Below, piece by piece: positions 7,629 through 16,315 of a stretch of DNA of 64,000 nt (its first letter is position 1; every line of letters begins with the position of its first letter). The stretch is from Pseudomonas sp. CFBP 13711 (GTDB lineage: Bacteria > Pseudomonadota > Gammaproteobacteria > Pseudomonadales > Pseudomonadaceae): the NCBI RefSeq assembly GCF_014842265.1, contig NZ_JACYVI010000004.1, forward strand, positions 124,001 to 188,000. Direction: 5' to 3'. A program made the position numbers and the translations under genes. The notes beneath the pieces were generated by a model. That model searched no databases. It was not told the DNA's origin and saw only the letters and a program-made list of their open reading frames with translations.

Positions 7629-9080
7629 ATGACCGAGCCATTGCCCAAGGGCTACAGCCCCCGCCTGTACAACGAGGACCTGGGTCCCGTGCCGCAGAAG
7701 TGGACCTGGTACAACATTTTTGCGTTCTGGATGAGTGATGTGCACAGCGTGGGCGGCTACGTCTTCGCTGCCAGTCTGTTCGCCCTCGGGCTGGCGAGCT
7801 GGCAGGTGCTGATCGCGCTGCTAGTGGGCATCTGCATCATTCAGGTGATTGCGAACCTGCTGGCCAGGCCGAGTCAGCAGGCGGCCGTGCCGTATCCGGT
7901 AATCTGCCGTCTGGCCTTCGGTGTGTTCGGTGCGAATATTCCGGCGGTGATTCGTGGCCTGATCGCCGTGGCGTGGTACGGAGTGCAGACGTACCTGGCT
8001 TCAAGCGCGCTGATCATTGTAGTGCTGCGCTTTTTCCCACACATATCGGTCTACGCAGAACCGCACTTTGCCGGCTTGTCCTACCTCGGGTGGATGGGCT
8101 TCCTGGTGCTTTGGGTGGTACAGGCTGCGGTGTTCTGGACCGGCATGGATTCGATCCGCCGGTTCATCGATTGGGCCGGGCCCGTGGTCTATGCCGTGAT
8201 GTTCATTCTGGCGGGCTGGATTGTCTGGAAAGCGGGCTGGGCCAACATCAGCTTCACCCTCTCCGAGAAATCCCTGACCGGCTGGGAAGCGTTCTCCCAA
8301 GTGATCATGGCCACGGCCCTGGTGGTGTCCTACTTCTCGGGTCCTACGCTCAATTTTGGCGATTTCAGTCGCTACTGCCGGAGCATGTCTGAGGTGCGTC
8401 GCGGCAATTTCTGGGGCCTGCCGATCAACTTTCTGGCGTTCTCGCTGGTCACCGTCGTCATTGTTTCGGGAACGCTGCCGGTGTTCGGCGAGATGCTCCA
8501 TGACCCGATCGCCACCGTGGCCCGCATCGACAACGACGTTGCAGTACTGCTCGGAGCGTTTGCCTTCGTGACCGCCACAATCGGCATCAACATCGTCGCC
8601 AACTTCGTGTCACCGGCCTTCGACTTCGCCAACGTCGCCCCCAGCAAGATCAGCTGGCGTGCAGGCGGGATGATCGCGGCAGTGGCGTCGGTCTTCATTA
8701 CGCCCTGGAACCTGTTCAACAACCCCGCCGTCATCCATTACACGCTGGACGTGCTGGCGGCGTTCATCGGGCCGTTGTTCGGCATCCTGCTGGTGGACTA
8801 TTACGTCATAAAGAAGCAGCAGATCGACGTCGATGCGCTGTTCAACGATGGGCCGACCGGGCGCTATTGGTACACCGGCGGTGTGAACTACACGGCGGTC
8901 AAGGCATTGATCCTGGCAACGGTGGCGGGCATTGCGATCACCTTCGTCCCGGCGTTGCAGCCGATGGCCAACTTCGCATGGTTTACAGGATGTTTCCTTG
9001 GCGGCGGGCTGTTCTATCTGTTCGCCAGACGCCGCCAGGCCCATGAATGTGCGGCTTTCACGGCTGTGGGCGCCGGTTGA
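7629..9080 (+). CDS. NCS1-family nucleobase/allantoin:cation symporter
   Basis: Inner-membrane permease of the NCS1 family, 483 residues, about 12 transmembrane helices, importing purine or pyrimidine bases or allantoin as nitrogen sources. The N-terminus holds the family block NEDLGPVP followed by WTWYNIFAFWMSDVHSVGGY, which contains substrate- and cation-site residues of helix 1. Other marks are the helix-3 segment AWYGVQTYLAS and the FGDFSRY motif near residue 245. RBS AAGGGAG precedes the ATG. A sigma-54 promoter lies upstream. In P. aeruginosa a like gene (PA1419) sits beside gbuA and gbuR, the same context as here. The exact substrate is unknown. Confidence 0.9.
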   Translation: MTEPLPKGYSPRLYNEDLGPVPQKWTWYNIFAFWMSDVHSVGGYVFAASLFALGLASWQVLIALLVGICIIQVIANLLARPSQQAAVPYPVICRLAFGVFGANIPAVIRGLIAVAWYGVQTYLASSALIIVVLRFFPHISVYAEPHFAGLSYLGWMGFLVLWVVQAAVFWTGMDSIRRFIDWAGPVVYAVMFILAGWIVWKAGWANISFTLSEKSLTGWEAFSQVIMATALVVSYFSGPTLNFGDFSRYCRSMSEVRRGNFWGLPINFLAFSLVTVVIVSGTLPVFGEMLHDPIATVARIDNDVAVLLGAFAFVTATIGINIVANFVSPAFDFANVAPSKISWRAGGMIAAVASVFITPWNLFNNPAVIHYTLDVLAAFIGPLFGILLVDYYVIKKQQIDVDALFNDGPTGRYWYTGGVNYTAVKALILATVAGIAITFVPALQPMANFAWFTGCFLGGGLFYLFARRRQAHECAAFTAVGAG

Positions 9081-9262
9081 CCGCCTTGCCGTTTGTCGCG
9101 TGAAGTCTTCGAATGGGCGATTAGCAGTGTCATAACGTCATGTAGGGCAAAAAATTCCTGCCGCGACACTCGGTAGCAGGCGTAAAGTGCGCCTTAGCAC
9201 TATGATCTGCTCTAAGCAGTTCGGACATTGGCTGCCGAGTATTTCCCTGAAGGGGGCGTTAT

Positions 9263-9388
9263 ATGAACAGCAAATTGCAAGAATGGCTTCACGATGTAGG
9301 CGTCGCGCTCGGGTTGATCGAAAAGCCAAAGCTGCAACCCATTCCCGTGCGCAGCAATGATGATGAGCGTCGTCGTCCACGGCGCTAA
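9263..9388 (+). CDS. PA1414-family small protein, 41 aa
   Basis: A 41-residue protein, MNSKLQEWLHDVGVALGLIE followed by a Pro-rich and then Arg-rich tail ending RRRPRR. The ATG has a strong AGGGGGCG Shine-Dalgarno 7 nt upstream. From memory it belongs to the Pseudomonas PA1414 family: an amphipathic N-terminal helix and a basic end. In P. aeruginosa the PA1414 locus also yields the anaerobically induced sRNA SicX. No FNR/ANR box (TTGAT-N4-ATCAA) is visible upstream here, so oxygen control is not supported. A hairpin follows at 9414-9440. Confidence 0.8.
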   Translation: MNSKLQEWLHDVGVALGLIEKPKLQPIPVRSNDDERRRPRR

Positions 9389-9413
9389 GCGCTCTTCGCC
9401 AGACGCGCTGAAA

Positions 9414-9440
9414 AGCGGCGCTATCGCCCGATAGCCCGCT
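9414..9440 (+). terminator. Hairpin after the PA1414-like gene
   Basis: Perfect GCTATCG-CC-CGATAGC core (9419-9434), extended by AGCG/CGCT with a bulge. Only a weak pyrimidine run follows, so it may be a terminator or the 3' end of a short RNA. Confidence 0.45.
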
Positions 9441-9513
9441 CCGTTTCCTCCGACCGTTCGGTCAAACGCCTAGCTCGCCTCCCTATCTTTTCTACATCGA
9501 TCCCATTTGCGGC

Positions 9514-9804
9514 TCAGTGATGAGTTCGGCGTTTTTTCTCGTCAACAATCAGCTCGACAAGGCCCTGCAGAGTCAGTTGGTCATTGGCTGAATGTGCTGA
9601 CATCCCTGCAATATCGGCTTTGATTTGGTTGGGCAGGACGATGCCAAAGTCGCTTTGCAGAATCGAGAAGAACTCTTTGAAGTCTTCTTCATCCAGCTCA
9701 AGCGCACTTAGCATCACGTCGTCTTCTTCCTGAATGAGGGTCTTGTCGACCAGGATCTTTCCGATCGTGTCGATCACATGCTGTCTGACTTCGCTCCGCT
9801 TCAT
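9514..9804 (-). CDS. Acyl-carrier-like protein lacking the phosphopantetheine serine
   Basis: 96 residues with the size, acidity and helix pattern of an acyl carrier protein: VRQHVIDTIGKILVDK (helix I), LSALELDEEDFKEFFSILQS (helix II) and FGIVLPNQIKADI (helix III region). Aligned with E. coli ACP (LGADSLDTVELV), the modified serine of the DSL motif corresponds to Glu39 in LELDEEDF, so no 4'-phosphopantetheine can be attached. RBS AGAGG precedes the ATG. The next genes each way are the PA1414-like gene and speB, with no biosynthetic cluster. A regulatory or structural role is possible; function unknown. Confidence 0.7.
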   Translation of the reverse strand: MKRSEVRQHVIDTIGKILVDKTLIQEEDDVMLSALELDEEDFKEFFSILQSDFGIVLPNQIKADIAGMSAHSANDQLTLQGLVELIVDEKKRRTHH

Positions 9805-10156
9805 GGCAGGCCTCTGCTTTGATTTAAGTGGTAATCACCCCAGCATCAAAATACAGAGGGTTGTGGCAGGAATCCCCAAAAGCAACCACCCTGAAAAACC
9901 CGCGCTGCGTTGCACAACGCCGACGGTCTCGCATTAAGGCTAGCCCAAGTTCGCGGAAGGGGAATGACAGGTGTGGGGAGATTTTTTGTATCGGCGCGCA
10001 ATGGAGGAGCGGCGCGCCCGATGCAGGGCACTCATTGAGGGACCGGCTTTAGCCGGGAAAGCCTCAGTCGTCACGCCGCGAAAATTGAGGGCACTCGGAC
10101 GGGCCTTTCCCGGATGAAGCCGGTCCCACTAAACAGCGAAGCATGCACGCCCGCTG
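9805..10156. other. Intergenic region with REP element
   Basis: About 350 bp between the acyl-carrier-like gene and speB. It holds the REP palindrome at 10039-10127. The rest shows no gene or clear signal apart from the promoter space for the minus-strand gene at 9804. Confidence 0.6.
10039..10127. repeat. REP palindrome, ACCGGCTT family
   Basis: Outer arms GGGACCGGCTTTAGCCGGGAA and a matching right arm (TTCCCGGATGAAGCCGGTCCC) enclose a variable centre. It is the same family as the two units at 63175 and 63306, and lies downstream of speB, a usual site for REP pairs. Confidence 0.85.
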
Positions 10157-11107
10157 TCAGCGGTGCGCCACACCCGGCAGCACGCAGAGCATTTCATACA
10201 GCAGGTTCGCGCCCAGTAGCGAGGTGTTGCCGGTGGTGTCATAGGGCGGCGAGACCTCAACAAGGTCACAGCCAATCAGGTCCAGCCCCTGGCACCCACG
10301 AATGATCTCGATTGCCTGAATTGTGGTCAGCCCGCCAATTTCCGGTGTGCCAGTGCCCGGTGCCCAGGCCGGGTCGATGCCGTCGATGTCGAAACTGAGG
10401 TACACCGGACCGCCGCCCACCTTCTCGCGCACCTCGGCCATCAGCGGCGCCAGCGACTTGTGCCAGCATTCCTCGGCCTGGACCACCCTGAACCCCTGCT
10501 TGCGACTCCAGTTGAAGTCTTCAGCGGTATAACCCTGAGCGCGCAAACCGATCTGAACCACGCGATCGCAGTCCAGCAGACCTTCCTCTACCGCCCGGCG
10601 GAACGTTGTGCCGTGGGCGATCTTCTCGCCAAACATGTGATCGTTGACGTCCGCATGGGCGTCGATGTGCACCAGCCCGACCTTGCCGTGCTTCTTCTTC
10701 ATGGCGCGCAGGATCGGCAACGTGATGGTGTGATCGCCGCCGAGGGTCAGCGGGATGATGTCGTGCTCGAGAAAACCGTCGTAGGCCTCTTCGATGATGC
10801 GCACCGCATCCAGCAGGTTGAAGGTGTTGATCGCCACGTCGCCGATGTCCGCCACTGACAGCGAATCAAAAGGGGCGGCGCCGGTGGCCATGTTGTAGGG
10901 GCGAATCATGACCGATTCGGCGCGGATTTCCCTCGGGCCGAAACGGGTGCCGGCGCGCAGAGACGTGCCGATGTCCAGCGGCACGCCAACGAAGGCCGCG
11001 TCCAGCCCGGCCGCGGTTTGCAGGTGCGGCAAGCGCATCATGGTGGCGATGCCGGCGAAGCGCGGCATTTCGTTGCCGCCCAGTGGTTGATGGAAAATCT
11101 TGTCCAC
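10157..11107 (-). CDS. speB: Agmatinase / guanidinobutyrase (ureohydrolase)
   Basis: Manganese ureohydrolase of 316 residues that splits a guanidino compound into an amine and urea. All metal-ligand motifs are present: GGDHTITLP, DAHADVND and SFDIDGIDPAWAPGTGTPE. The divergent LysR gene and nearby NCS1 transporter match gbuA (PA1421) and gbuR (PA1422), so 4-guanidinobutyrate, from arginine breakdown, is a better substrate guess than agmatine, but sequence motifs alone do not separate them. The N-terminus MDKIFHQPLGGNEMPRFAGI is typical of the Pseudomonas enzymes. Urea release would fit the nitrogen-scavenging neighbours. Confidence 0.92.
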   Translation of the reverse strand: MDKIFHQPLGGNEMPRFAGIATMMRLPHLQTAAGLDAAFVGVPLDIGTSLRAGTRFGPREIRAESVMIRPYNMATGAAPFDSLSVADIGDVAINTFNLLDAVRIIEEAYDGFLEHDIIPLTLGGDHTITLPILRAMKKKHGKVGLVHIDAHADVNDHMFGEKIAHGTTFRRAVEEGLLDCDRVVQIGLRAQGYTAEDFNWSRKQGFRVVQAEECWHKSLAPLMAEVREKVGGGPVYLSFDIDGIDPAWAPGTGTPEIGGLTTIQAIEIIRGCQGLDLIGCDLVEVSPPYDTTGNTSLLGANLLYEMLCVLPGVAHR

Positions 11108-11220
11108 GGGAATGCCTCATCGGTGGTAATCAAAAGGGGCGGAAGCGGGCTTCCAGCATGGCCCCGATTTTGTTTACCGCGCCCGCTGCGAACAATCGGC
11201 CAGGCGAAATACTTAGTTCA

Positions 11221-11237
11221 GATATTCCTGAAGTATC
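11221..11237. promoter_or_regulatory. Candidate LysR operator between speB and its regulator
   Basis: GATA-N9-TATC (an ATA-N9-TAT, T-N11-A type site) in the 166-bp divergent intergenic region. ATAC at 11209 and GTAT at 11233 add further half-site-like copies. This is the usual LysR arrangement, but the symmetry is imperfect. Confidence 0.45.
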
Positions 11238-11273
11238 GGGTAAGCTGCGCGCAAAACCCACCCTGGAACGACC

Positions 11274-12167
11274 ATGGCCAGCGCGCTTCCCGACCTCAAA
11301 TTGCTGCGCATCTTCGCTTGCGTGGTGCGCCATCAGGGCTTTGCCAGTGCCCAGCAAGAACTTAACCTGTCGACGTCGGCGATCAGCACCTACATGAGTC
11401 AGCTCGAAGCGGCGTTGGGCATCGTGCTCTGTCATCGCGGGCGCGGCGGGTTCAGCCTGACCAGCAAGGGCGAGCTGTTTCATCAGGAAACCCTGCGCCT
11501 GCTCGGCGAGCTGGAAGGCTTCGAACTCTATGCTGCGGCGCTCAAGGGCGAGCTACGCGGCACGCTGAACCTGGGGGTGCTGGACTCGACGGTCAGTGAC
11601 CGCGCCTTGCCATTTGCGGAAGTCATCGGCGCCTACAGTGCGGAGCATCCAGCCGTGCATTTGCACCTGGCCGTGATGAGCCCCTATGAACTGCAGCTGG
11701 GCGTGCTCGACAACCGGCTGGACCTGGCGATCGGCTCGTTTTCCACGCGCATGAACGGCCTGCTTTATCAGCCGCTGTACCGCGAGCAGCATTGGCTGTA
11801 CTGCAGCAATCGCCACACGCTGTATACCGAACGGCGCATACCGGAACCGGTCATCACTCAACAGCGGATGGTCGGACGCGGCTACTGGAGTCAGGCCGAG
11901 CTCGCCCGACACGGCTTCAAGCACAGCGCCGCGACCGTCGAGAGTATGGAAGCGCAGCTGATTCTGGTTTTGTCCGGCGCCTACATCGGTTACTTGCCCG
12001 AGCACTACGCTCAATCGTGGGTCGATTCCGGGCACCTGCGCGTGTTGCTGCCGGCGACCTTTGGCTATCAGGCACCGTTTTCGATGATCCTGCGTCGCGG
12101 ACGCAGCCGTGAGCCTTTGATCCAGACCTTTCGCGATCTGCTGAAAGCACAGCTCAATCCACTGTAG
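11274..12167 (+). CDS. LysR-type regulator, GbuR-like
   Basis: 297 residues: winged HTH at about 1-60 (LRIFACVVRHQGFASAQQEL then LSTSAISTYMSQLEAALG) and a periplasmic-binding-like effector domain from about 90. It is transcribed divergently from speB, as gbuR is from gbuA in P. aeruginosa, so activation of speB in response to a guanidino acid is the likely role. A candidate operator lies between the two starts. tapT follows after only 10 bp and may be cotranscribed. Confidence 0.88.
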   Translation: MASALPDLKLLRIFACVVRHQGFASAQQELNLSTSAISTYMSQLEAALGIVLCHRGRGGFSLTSKGELFHQETLRLLGELEGFELYAAALKGELRGTLNLGVLDSTVSDRALPFAEVIGAYSAEHPAVHLHLAVMSPYELQLGVLDNRLDLAIGSFSTRMNGLLYQPLYREQHWLYCSNRHTLYTERRIPEPVITQQRMVGRGYWSQAELARHGFKHSAATVESMEAQLILVLSGAYIGYLPEHYAQSWVDSGHLRVLLPATFGYQAPFSMILRRGRSREPLIQTFRDLLKAQLNPL

Positions 12168-12177
12168 GAAACCGACA

Positions 12178-12768
12178 ATGTCCCGTGCCCGCTGCGAACG
12201 CTGCCTGCGTCCGACCGATCACTGCCTGTGTGCGCTGATTCCTGCGTTGGGCAGCCGCACGCGCGTGTTGATCCTGCAGCACCCCAGCGAAGTCAATCAC
12301 GCGCTCAACACGGCGCGCCTGGCAGCACTAGGCCTGACGAATGCGCAATTGCAGGTGGGGGAGGTGTTCGAGGATCTGCCGCAGTGGCTGAGCCAGCGCG
12401 GTTACCAAGCGTGTTTGCTGTTTCCGGGGGAGCAGGCTGTTTCGCTGAAGGCTAACCGGGTCGACGATGCACCCGTGCTGCTCGTCGTACCCGATGGCAC
12501 CTGGCGCAAGGCGCGCAAGCTGCTGCACCTTAATCCGCTGCTGGCGGCGCTGCCCAGAGTGGTGCTAACCAACGCGCCAGCGTCACGCTACCGATTGCGC
12601 AAGGCACCGGGCCCCGAGGCGTTGTCGACACTCGAGGCCATCGTCCATGCGCTGCACACGCTGGAGCCGGAGACGTCATTCGATGGCTTGTTGCGTCCCT
12701 TCGATGCACTGATCGACGGACAGATCGCAGCGATGGGCGAGGAGACTTTTCGCCGCAATCATTCGTAA
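12178..12768 (+). CDS. tapT: tRNA-uridine aminocarboxypropyltransferase (DTW domain)
   Basis: Transfers the 3-amino-3-carboxypropyl group of SAM to uridine 47 of tRNAs (acp3U). 196 residues. The N-terminal Cys cluster RCERCLRPTDHCLCALI is the usual metal-binding knuckle. The family name motif appears as VPDGTWRKARKL, and SRYRLRKAP follows, as in TapT/YfiP proteins. It starts 10 bp after the LysR gene, with AGGAAACC as ribosome site. Confidence 0.9.
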   Translation: MSRARCERCLRPTDHCLCALIPALGSRTRVLILQHPSEVNHALNTARLAALGLTNAQLQVGEVFEDLPQWLSQRGYQACLLFPGEQAVSLKANRVDDAPVLLVVPDGTWRKARKLLHLNPLLAALPRVVLTNAPASRYRLRKAPGPEALSTLEAIVHALHTLEPETSFDGLLRPFDALIDGQIAAMGEETFRRNHS

Positions 12769-12780
12769 AGGCGGGATGAG

Positions 12781-13002
12781 TCAGCCGTTGAGCGAGGAGG
12801 GCATACCTGGCTGATACGCGCTGGCGGCCTGCATGCGCCGGACATAGACCTCGGTTTCCCGGGCAGCGTCTTCCTTGCTCATGAATGGACCCTCAAGGGT
12901 GTTTTCCCGGGTGCTGAAGAAATACAGGCCATTGACGCGGGATACGCGGTCGCTGCGAAAACGTACGGTGGGAGCTGGATCTTGTTCACGCTTGCTTAAC
13001 AT
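12781..13002 (-). CDS. Small DUF6316-type protein
   Basis: 73 residues. The pattern VRFRSDRVSRVNGLYFFSTREN, then EGPFMSKEDAARETEVYVRR, matches small Pseudomonas proteins grouped as DUF6316, from memory. The RBS GGAGAAGG is close to the ATG. Its stop lies 12 bp from the tapT stop on the opposite strand. No known function; cytosolic by its lack of hydrophobic segments. Confidence 0.75.
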   Translation of the reverse strand: MLSKREQDPAPTVRFRSDRVSRVNGLYFFSTRENTLEGPFMSKEDAARETEVYVRRMQAASAYQPGMPSSLNG

Positions 13003-13156
13003 GGCCTTCTCCGGGCATTAGGTCGGTACGCGAGTGATCTGGGTGGGCGACAAGTGTCGCCACAGGGTAAGTCAGAGCATTTGAATAGTAGCGTTCTTAA
13101 CGGTTCCATCAACGTGCGAGCCCGCGCAACCTGCCTGCCGGTGCGGGCCTCGGGTT

Positions 13157-13771
13157 TCAGCGTTTGCCCAGCGCCTCGGCGTCGCGAATCCACTGTTGAC
13201 GCTGCTCTTCGGTAGAGGTGCGTACCGGCGAGAACTCCGTCAGCCGTGTGGTCTTGATCCCACAGAACTCAAGGATCGTCCTGACCATCTGCCGGTGGGC
13301 AGGGGCCTTGAAGACCCAGCGAAAATAACGCGACGGCGTGTCCATTGTCACCAGTAATTCTGCGGTTCGGCCCTTCAGCAGCTCATTGGAGGGGTGATGC
13401 CTGCCATGGGCCTTGAAGGCAAAACCGGGCATGAACACCCGGTCGAAGAATCCACCGAGCAGGCTCGGCAAACCGCCCCACCAGACCGGATAAACGAACA
13501 CCAGATGCTGGGCCCAGTGCACCTCGCGCTGGGCTTCAAGCAGATCGTGTTCCAGTGTCTGGGCGGATTCGTAGCCACCGCGCAGCACCGGGTCGAAATC
13601 CATCTCGTCAAGTTTGAGCACCCGCACCACATGACCTTTGCTCCGCGCGCCCTGGGCATAAGCCTCGCCCAGCGCGTGGCCGAGGCTGATGCTTTTCGGC
13701 GTGCCGATGATCATCAGAATGCGTTTGCCGTAGCCTTCCAGTGGCGTGGCGCCGCTGATGGGTTCAGCCAT
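13157..13771 (-). CDS. Flavodoxin-fold NAD(P)H-dependent oxidoreductase
   Basis: 204 residues from the ATG at 13771, which overlaps the fumC stop by 8 bp and implies translational coupling; a longer frame to 13858 lies inside fumC. The fold marks are the flavin-phosphate loop [19 protein letters not shown], the quinone-reductase motif [22 protein letters not shown] with downstream PGFAF, and [13 protein letters not shown]. It resembles NQO2/MdaB/KefF-type quinone reductases. Co-location with fumC matches PA0853-PA0854. Role in quinone or electrophile reduction is inferred. Confidence 0.87.
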   Translation of the reverse strand: MAEPISGATPLEGYGKRILMIIGTPKSISLGHALGEAYAQGARSKGHVVRVLKLDEMDFDPVLRGGYESAQTLEHDLLEAQREVHWAQHLVFVYPVWWGGLPSLLGGFFDRVFMPGFAFKAHGRHHPSNELLKGRTAELLVTMDTPSRYFRWVFKAPAHRQMVRTILEFCGIKTTRLTEFSPVRTSTEEQRQQWIRDAEALGKR

Positions 13772-15158
13772 TGCTGCCGGCCTCGAGCATCTTTTCCGGG
13801 CGCACCCAGGCGTCGAACTCGGCGTCGGTGAGGAAACCCAGTTGCAGCGCCGCTTCACGCAGGGTCAGGCCTTCGCTGTAGGCTTTCTTGGCGATCTGCG
13901 CCGATTTGTCGTAGCCGATGTGAGGGTTCAGCGCGGTCACCAGCATCAGGCCGCGTTCCAGATGCTCGGCCATCTTGGCGGCATCCGGTTCCATGCCTGC
14001 GATGCAGTGCTCGTTGAAGTTGCGGCAGCCATCGCCCAACAAACGGATCGATTGCAGCAGGTTGTGGATGATCACCGGCTTGAACACGTTCAGTTGCAGG
14101 TGGCCCTGACTGGCGGCGAAGGTGATCGTGGTGTCGTTGCCCATGACCTGACACGCCAGCATCGACAGCGCTTCGCACTGGGTCGGGTTGACCTTGCCCG
14201 GCATGATCGAGCTGCCTGGCTCGTTGGCTGGCAGCTTTACTTCAGCCAGGCCCGCGCGGGGGCCGGAACCCAGCAGGCGCAGGTCGTTGGCGATCTTCAT
14301 CAGGGTCACGGCGAGGGTTTTCAGCGCACCGGACAGCGCGGTCAGCGGCTCATGCCCGGCCAGCGCGGCAAACTTGTTCGGCGCGGTGACGAAGGGCAGG
14401 CCGGACAGCGCAGCCAGTTCGGCGGCCACCGCTTCGGCGAATCCATGGGGCGAGTTCAGGCCAGTGCCGACGGCGGTGCCGCCCTGGGCCAGCTCGCACA
14501 CGGCCGGCAACGCGGCGCGAATGCTTTTTTCGGCGTAGTCCAACTGAGCGACGTAAGCCGAGAGCTCCTGGCCGAAGGTGATCGGTGTGGCGTCCATCAT
14601 GTGCGTGCGGCCGGTTTTCACCAGCTTCATGTGCCGCGAAGACTGCTCGGCGAGGCCGGTGGACAGTTCGGCGATGGCCGGCAGCAGTTGCTCTTTAACT
14701 GCTTGCACGGCCGCGATGTGCATGGCGGTGGGGAAGCAGTCGTTGGAGCTTTGCGAGCGGTTGACGTGATCGTTGGGGTGAACCGGCGATTTGCCGCCGC
14801 GAACGCCACCCGCCAGTTCGTTGGCACGGCCGGCAATGACTTCGTTGACGTTCATGTTGCTTTGCGTGCCGCTGCCGGTCTGCCAGGCCACCAGAGGAAA
14901 CTGGTCGTCGAGCTGGCCCTGCAGCACTTCGTCGGCGGACTGCTCGATCAGGTTGGCGATGTCGGTGGGCAGGTCGCCGTTGCGGTTGTTGACCCGGGCG
15001 GCGGCTTTTTTGATCAGCGCCAGCGCGTGCAATACCGGCAACGGCATGCGTTCCTGGCCGATGGCGAAATTGATCAGAGAGCGCTGCGTCTGCGCCCCCC
15101 AGTAAGCGTCTTCGGGGACTTCGATCGGACCTATGCTGTCGGTTTCGGTACGGCTCAC
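13764..15158 (-). CDS. fumC: Class II fumarate hydratase
   Basis: Iron-independent, oxygen-stable fumarase of the TCA cycle, 464 residues, homotetramer. It carries the superfamily signature [15 protein letters not shown], the [15 protein letters not shown] active-site block, and [11 protein letters not shown] with the catalytic His. Length is typical. RBS TTAAGGAGAGAG precedes the ATG. P. aeruginosa has two fumC genes; the neighbours here (oxidoreductase, DUF2059, BolA) correspond to fumC2 (PA0854), not the iron-starvation copy next to sodM. Confidence 0.97.
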   Translation of the reverse strand: MSRTETDSIGPIEVPEDAYWGAQTQRSLINFAIGQERMPLPVLHALALIKKAAARVNNRNGDLPTDIANLIEQSADEVLQGQLDDQFPLVAWQTGSGTQSNMNVNEVIAGRANELAGGVRGGKSPVHPNDHVNRSQSSNDCFPTAMHIAAVQAVKEQLLPAIAELSTGLAEQSSRHMKLVKTGRTHMMDATPITFGQELSAYVAQLDYAEKSIRAALPAVCELAQGGTAVGTGLNSPHGFAEAVAAELAALSGLPFVTAPNKFAALAGHEPLTALSGALKTLAVTLMKIANDLRLLGSGPRAGLAEVKLPANEPGSSIMPGKVNPTQCEALSMLACQVMGNDTTITFAASQGHLQLNVFKPVIIHNLLQSIRLLGDGCRNFNEHCIAGMEPDAAKMAEHLERGLMLVTALNPHIGYDKSAQIAKKAYSEGLTLREAALQLGFLTDAEFDAWVRPEKMLEAGSNG

Positions 15159-15419
15159 TGGACTCTCTCCTTAAGATCGATTTGCGCAGTTTAGTAACCG
15201 GGGAGCCGGTGGGGTTCCCCGTGGCTGCTGTGCGGTCGGAACAGGTGCGGACAGTGTGCGACAAAAGCCCCGGACTGGTCGCCCTAAACCTTCGTGCGCG
15301 CGAGTGCGTCAGGTCCGCGGGATAACCGCTCGTAGGGTCAGGGGTTGAGGGAAATGCGCAAAGGGGCGCAGAATGGCCGGCCTTGGGGTTCTGCCTCGCC
15401 TGCTAGATAAGGAAACTCG

Positions 15420-15956
15420 ATGACCCGTCTTCGTGCCATTTGTGCTGCGGTTGCTCTGGTATGTGCCAGCGGCCAGGTTCTTGCCGATACCGCCAGCCAT
15501 GAAGCCAGTGCTGTAGCGTTCCTCAAACTGGCTCACGCCGATCAACTGGGTGCGCCGGTTTACATGCAAGTCCAGCAGATGTTCGCTCAGCGCTTCGCTG
15601 AAACCAAAGCACCTGCGTCCAAGCAAGCCACCCTCGAAACCTATCAGGGCAAGGCCAATGCCGCGCTGGATCAGGTGATCAGCTGGCCAAAGCTGCAGCC
15701 TGACATGGTCAAGCTGTACACCTCCAACTTCACCGAAAGCGAGCTGAAAGATCTGGTTGCCTTCTACCAGTCTCCACTGGGCCAGAAAGTCCAGGCCAAG
15801 ATGCCGCAGATCAGCCAGCAGTCGTTCCAGCTGACCCAGAGCAAACTGGAAAGCGCGGTGCCTGTGGTCAACAAGCTGCTCGCCGACATGACCAAGGAAC
15901 TGACCCCGGCTGGCGCCAAGCCTGCTGCACCGGCTGCTCCTGCCAAGAAGCCATAA
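15420..15956 (+). CDS. Exported DUF2059-domain protein
   Basis: 178 residues with a signal peptide (MTRLRAICAAVALVCASGQV, cleavage after VLA). The mature part is helical, with the DUF2059 core YTSNFTESELKDLVAFYQSPLGQK, and ends in an Ala/Pro/Lys-rich tail (GAKPAAPAAPAKKP). Periplasmic; function unknown. bolA follows after 12 bp, so the two are likely an operon, as PA0855-PA0857 in P. aeruginosa. Confidence 0.9.
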   Translation: MTRLRAICAAVALVCASGQVLADTASHEASAVAFLKLAHADQLGAPVYMQVQQMFAQRFAETKAPASKQATLETYQGKANAALDQVISWPKLQPDMVKLYTSNFTESELKDLVAFYQSPLGQKVQAKMPQISQQSFQLTQSKLESAVPVVNKLLADMTKELTPAGAKPAAPAAPAKKP

Positions 15957-15968
15957 GCGAAGCCTGAC

Positions 15969-16265
15969 ATGAGCATGCAACAGCGAATCGAATCCGCGTT
16001 GACGGTCTTTCAGCCCGAGTACCTCCAGGTGCTCAATGAAAGCCACATGCACAGTCGCGGCACGGACACTCACTACAAAGCGGTGGTGGTCAGCGAGCAG
16101 TTCGCCGGCCTCAACGCGGTCAAGCGTCACCAGAAGGTCTATGGCCTGCTCGGTGGCCTGATGGGTGAGTTCCACGCGCTGGCGCTGCACACCTACACCC
16201 CGGAAGAATGGGCGAAGCTCGGCGCCGCGCCGTCTTCCCCGACCTGTGCGGGTGGGCACGACTGA
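15969..16265 (+). CDS. bolA: BolA-family protein
   Basis: 98 residues with the BolA class II KH-like fold: NESHMHSRGTDTHYKAVVVS, then FAGLNAVKRHQKVYGLLGGLM and HALALHTYTPEEW. The conserved His residues used for Fe-S binding with monothiol glutaredoxins are present. Its likely roles are iron-sulphur trafficking and stress-linked transcriptional control. It sits directly after the DUF2059 gene and before a strong bidirectional hairpin at 16271. Confidence 0.93.
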   Translation: MSMQQRIESALTVFQPEYLQVLNESHMHSRGTDTHYKAVVVSEQFAGLNAVKRHQKVYGLLGGLMGEFHALALHTYTPEEWAKLGAAPSSPTCAGGHD

Positions 16266-16270
16266 CGCGC

Positions 16271-16306
16271 GCCGCCCGAAGAAGGTGTTCACCTTCTTCG
16301 GGCGGC
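16271..16306. terminator. Bidirectional terminator between bolA and tetR
   Basis: Perfect 16-bp arms (16271-16286 and 16291-16306) with loop GTTC, GC-rich, between convergent bolA and tetR stops. There is no clear T tract, but strength and position favour a terminator for both. Confidence 0.8.
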
Positions 16307-16315
16307 AAGCGACTG

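Noticed and set aside
9081..9262. ANR/FNR box upstream of the PA1414-like gene
   Set aside because: Looked for TTGAT-N4-ATCAA because of the SicX precedent; no acceptable match.
13746..15194. 482-aa open frame on the plus strand over fumC
   Set aside because: Complement of fumC; translation is Q/R/G-rich without motifs.
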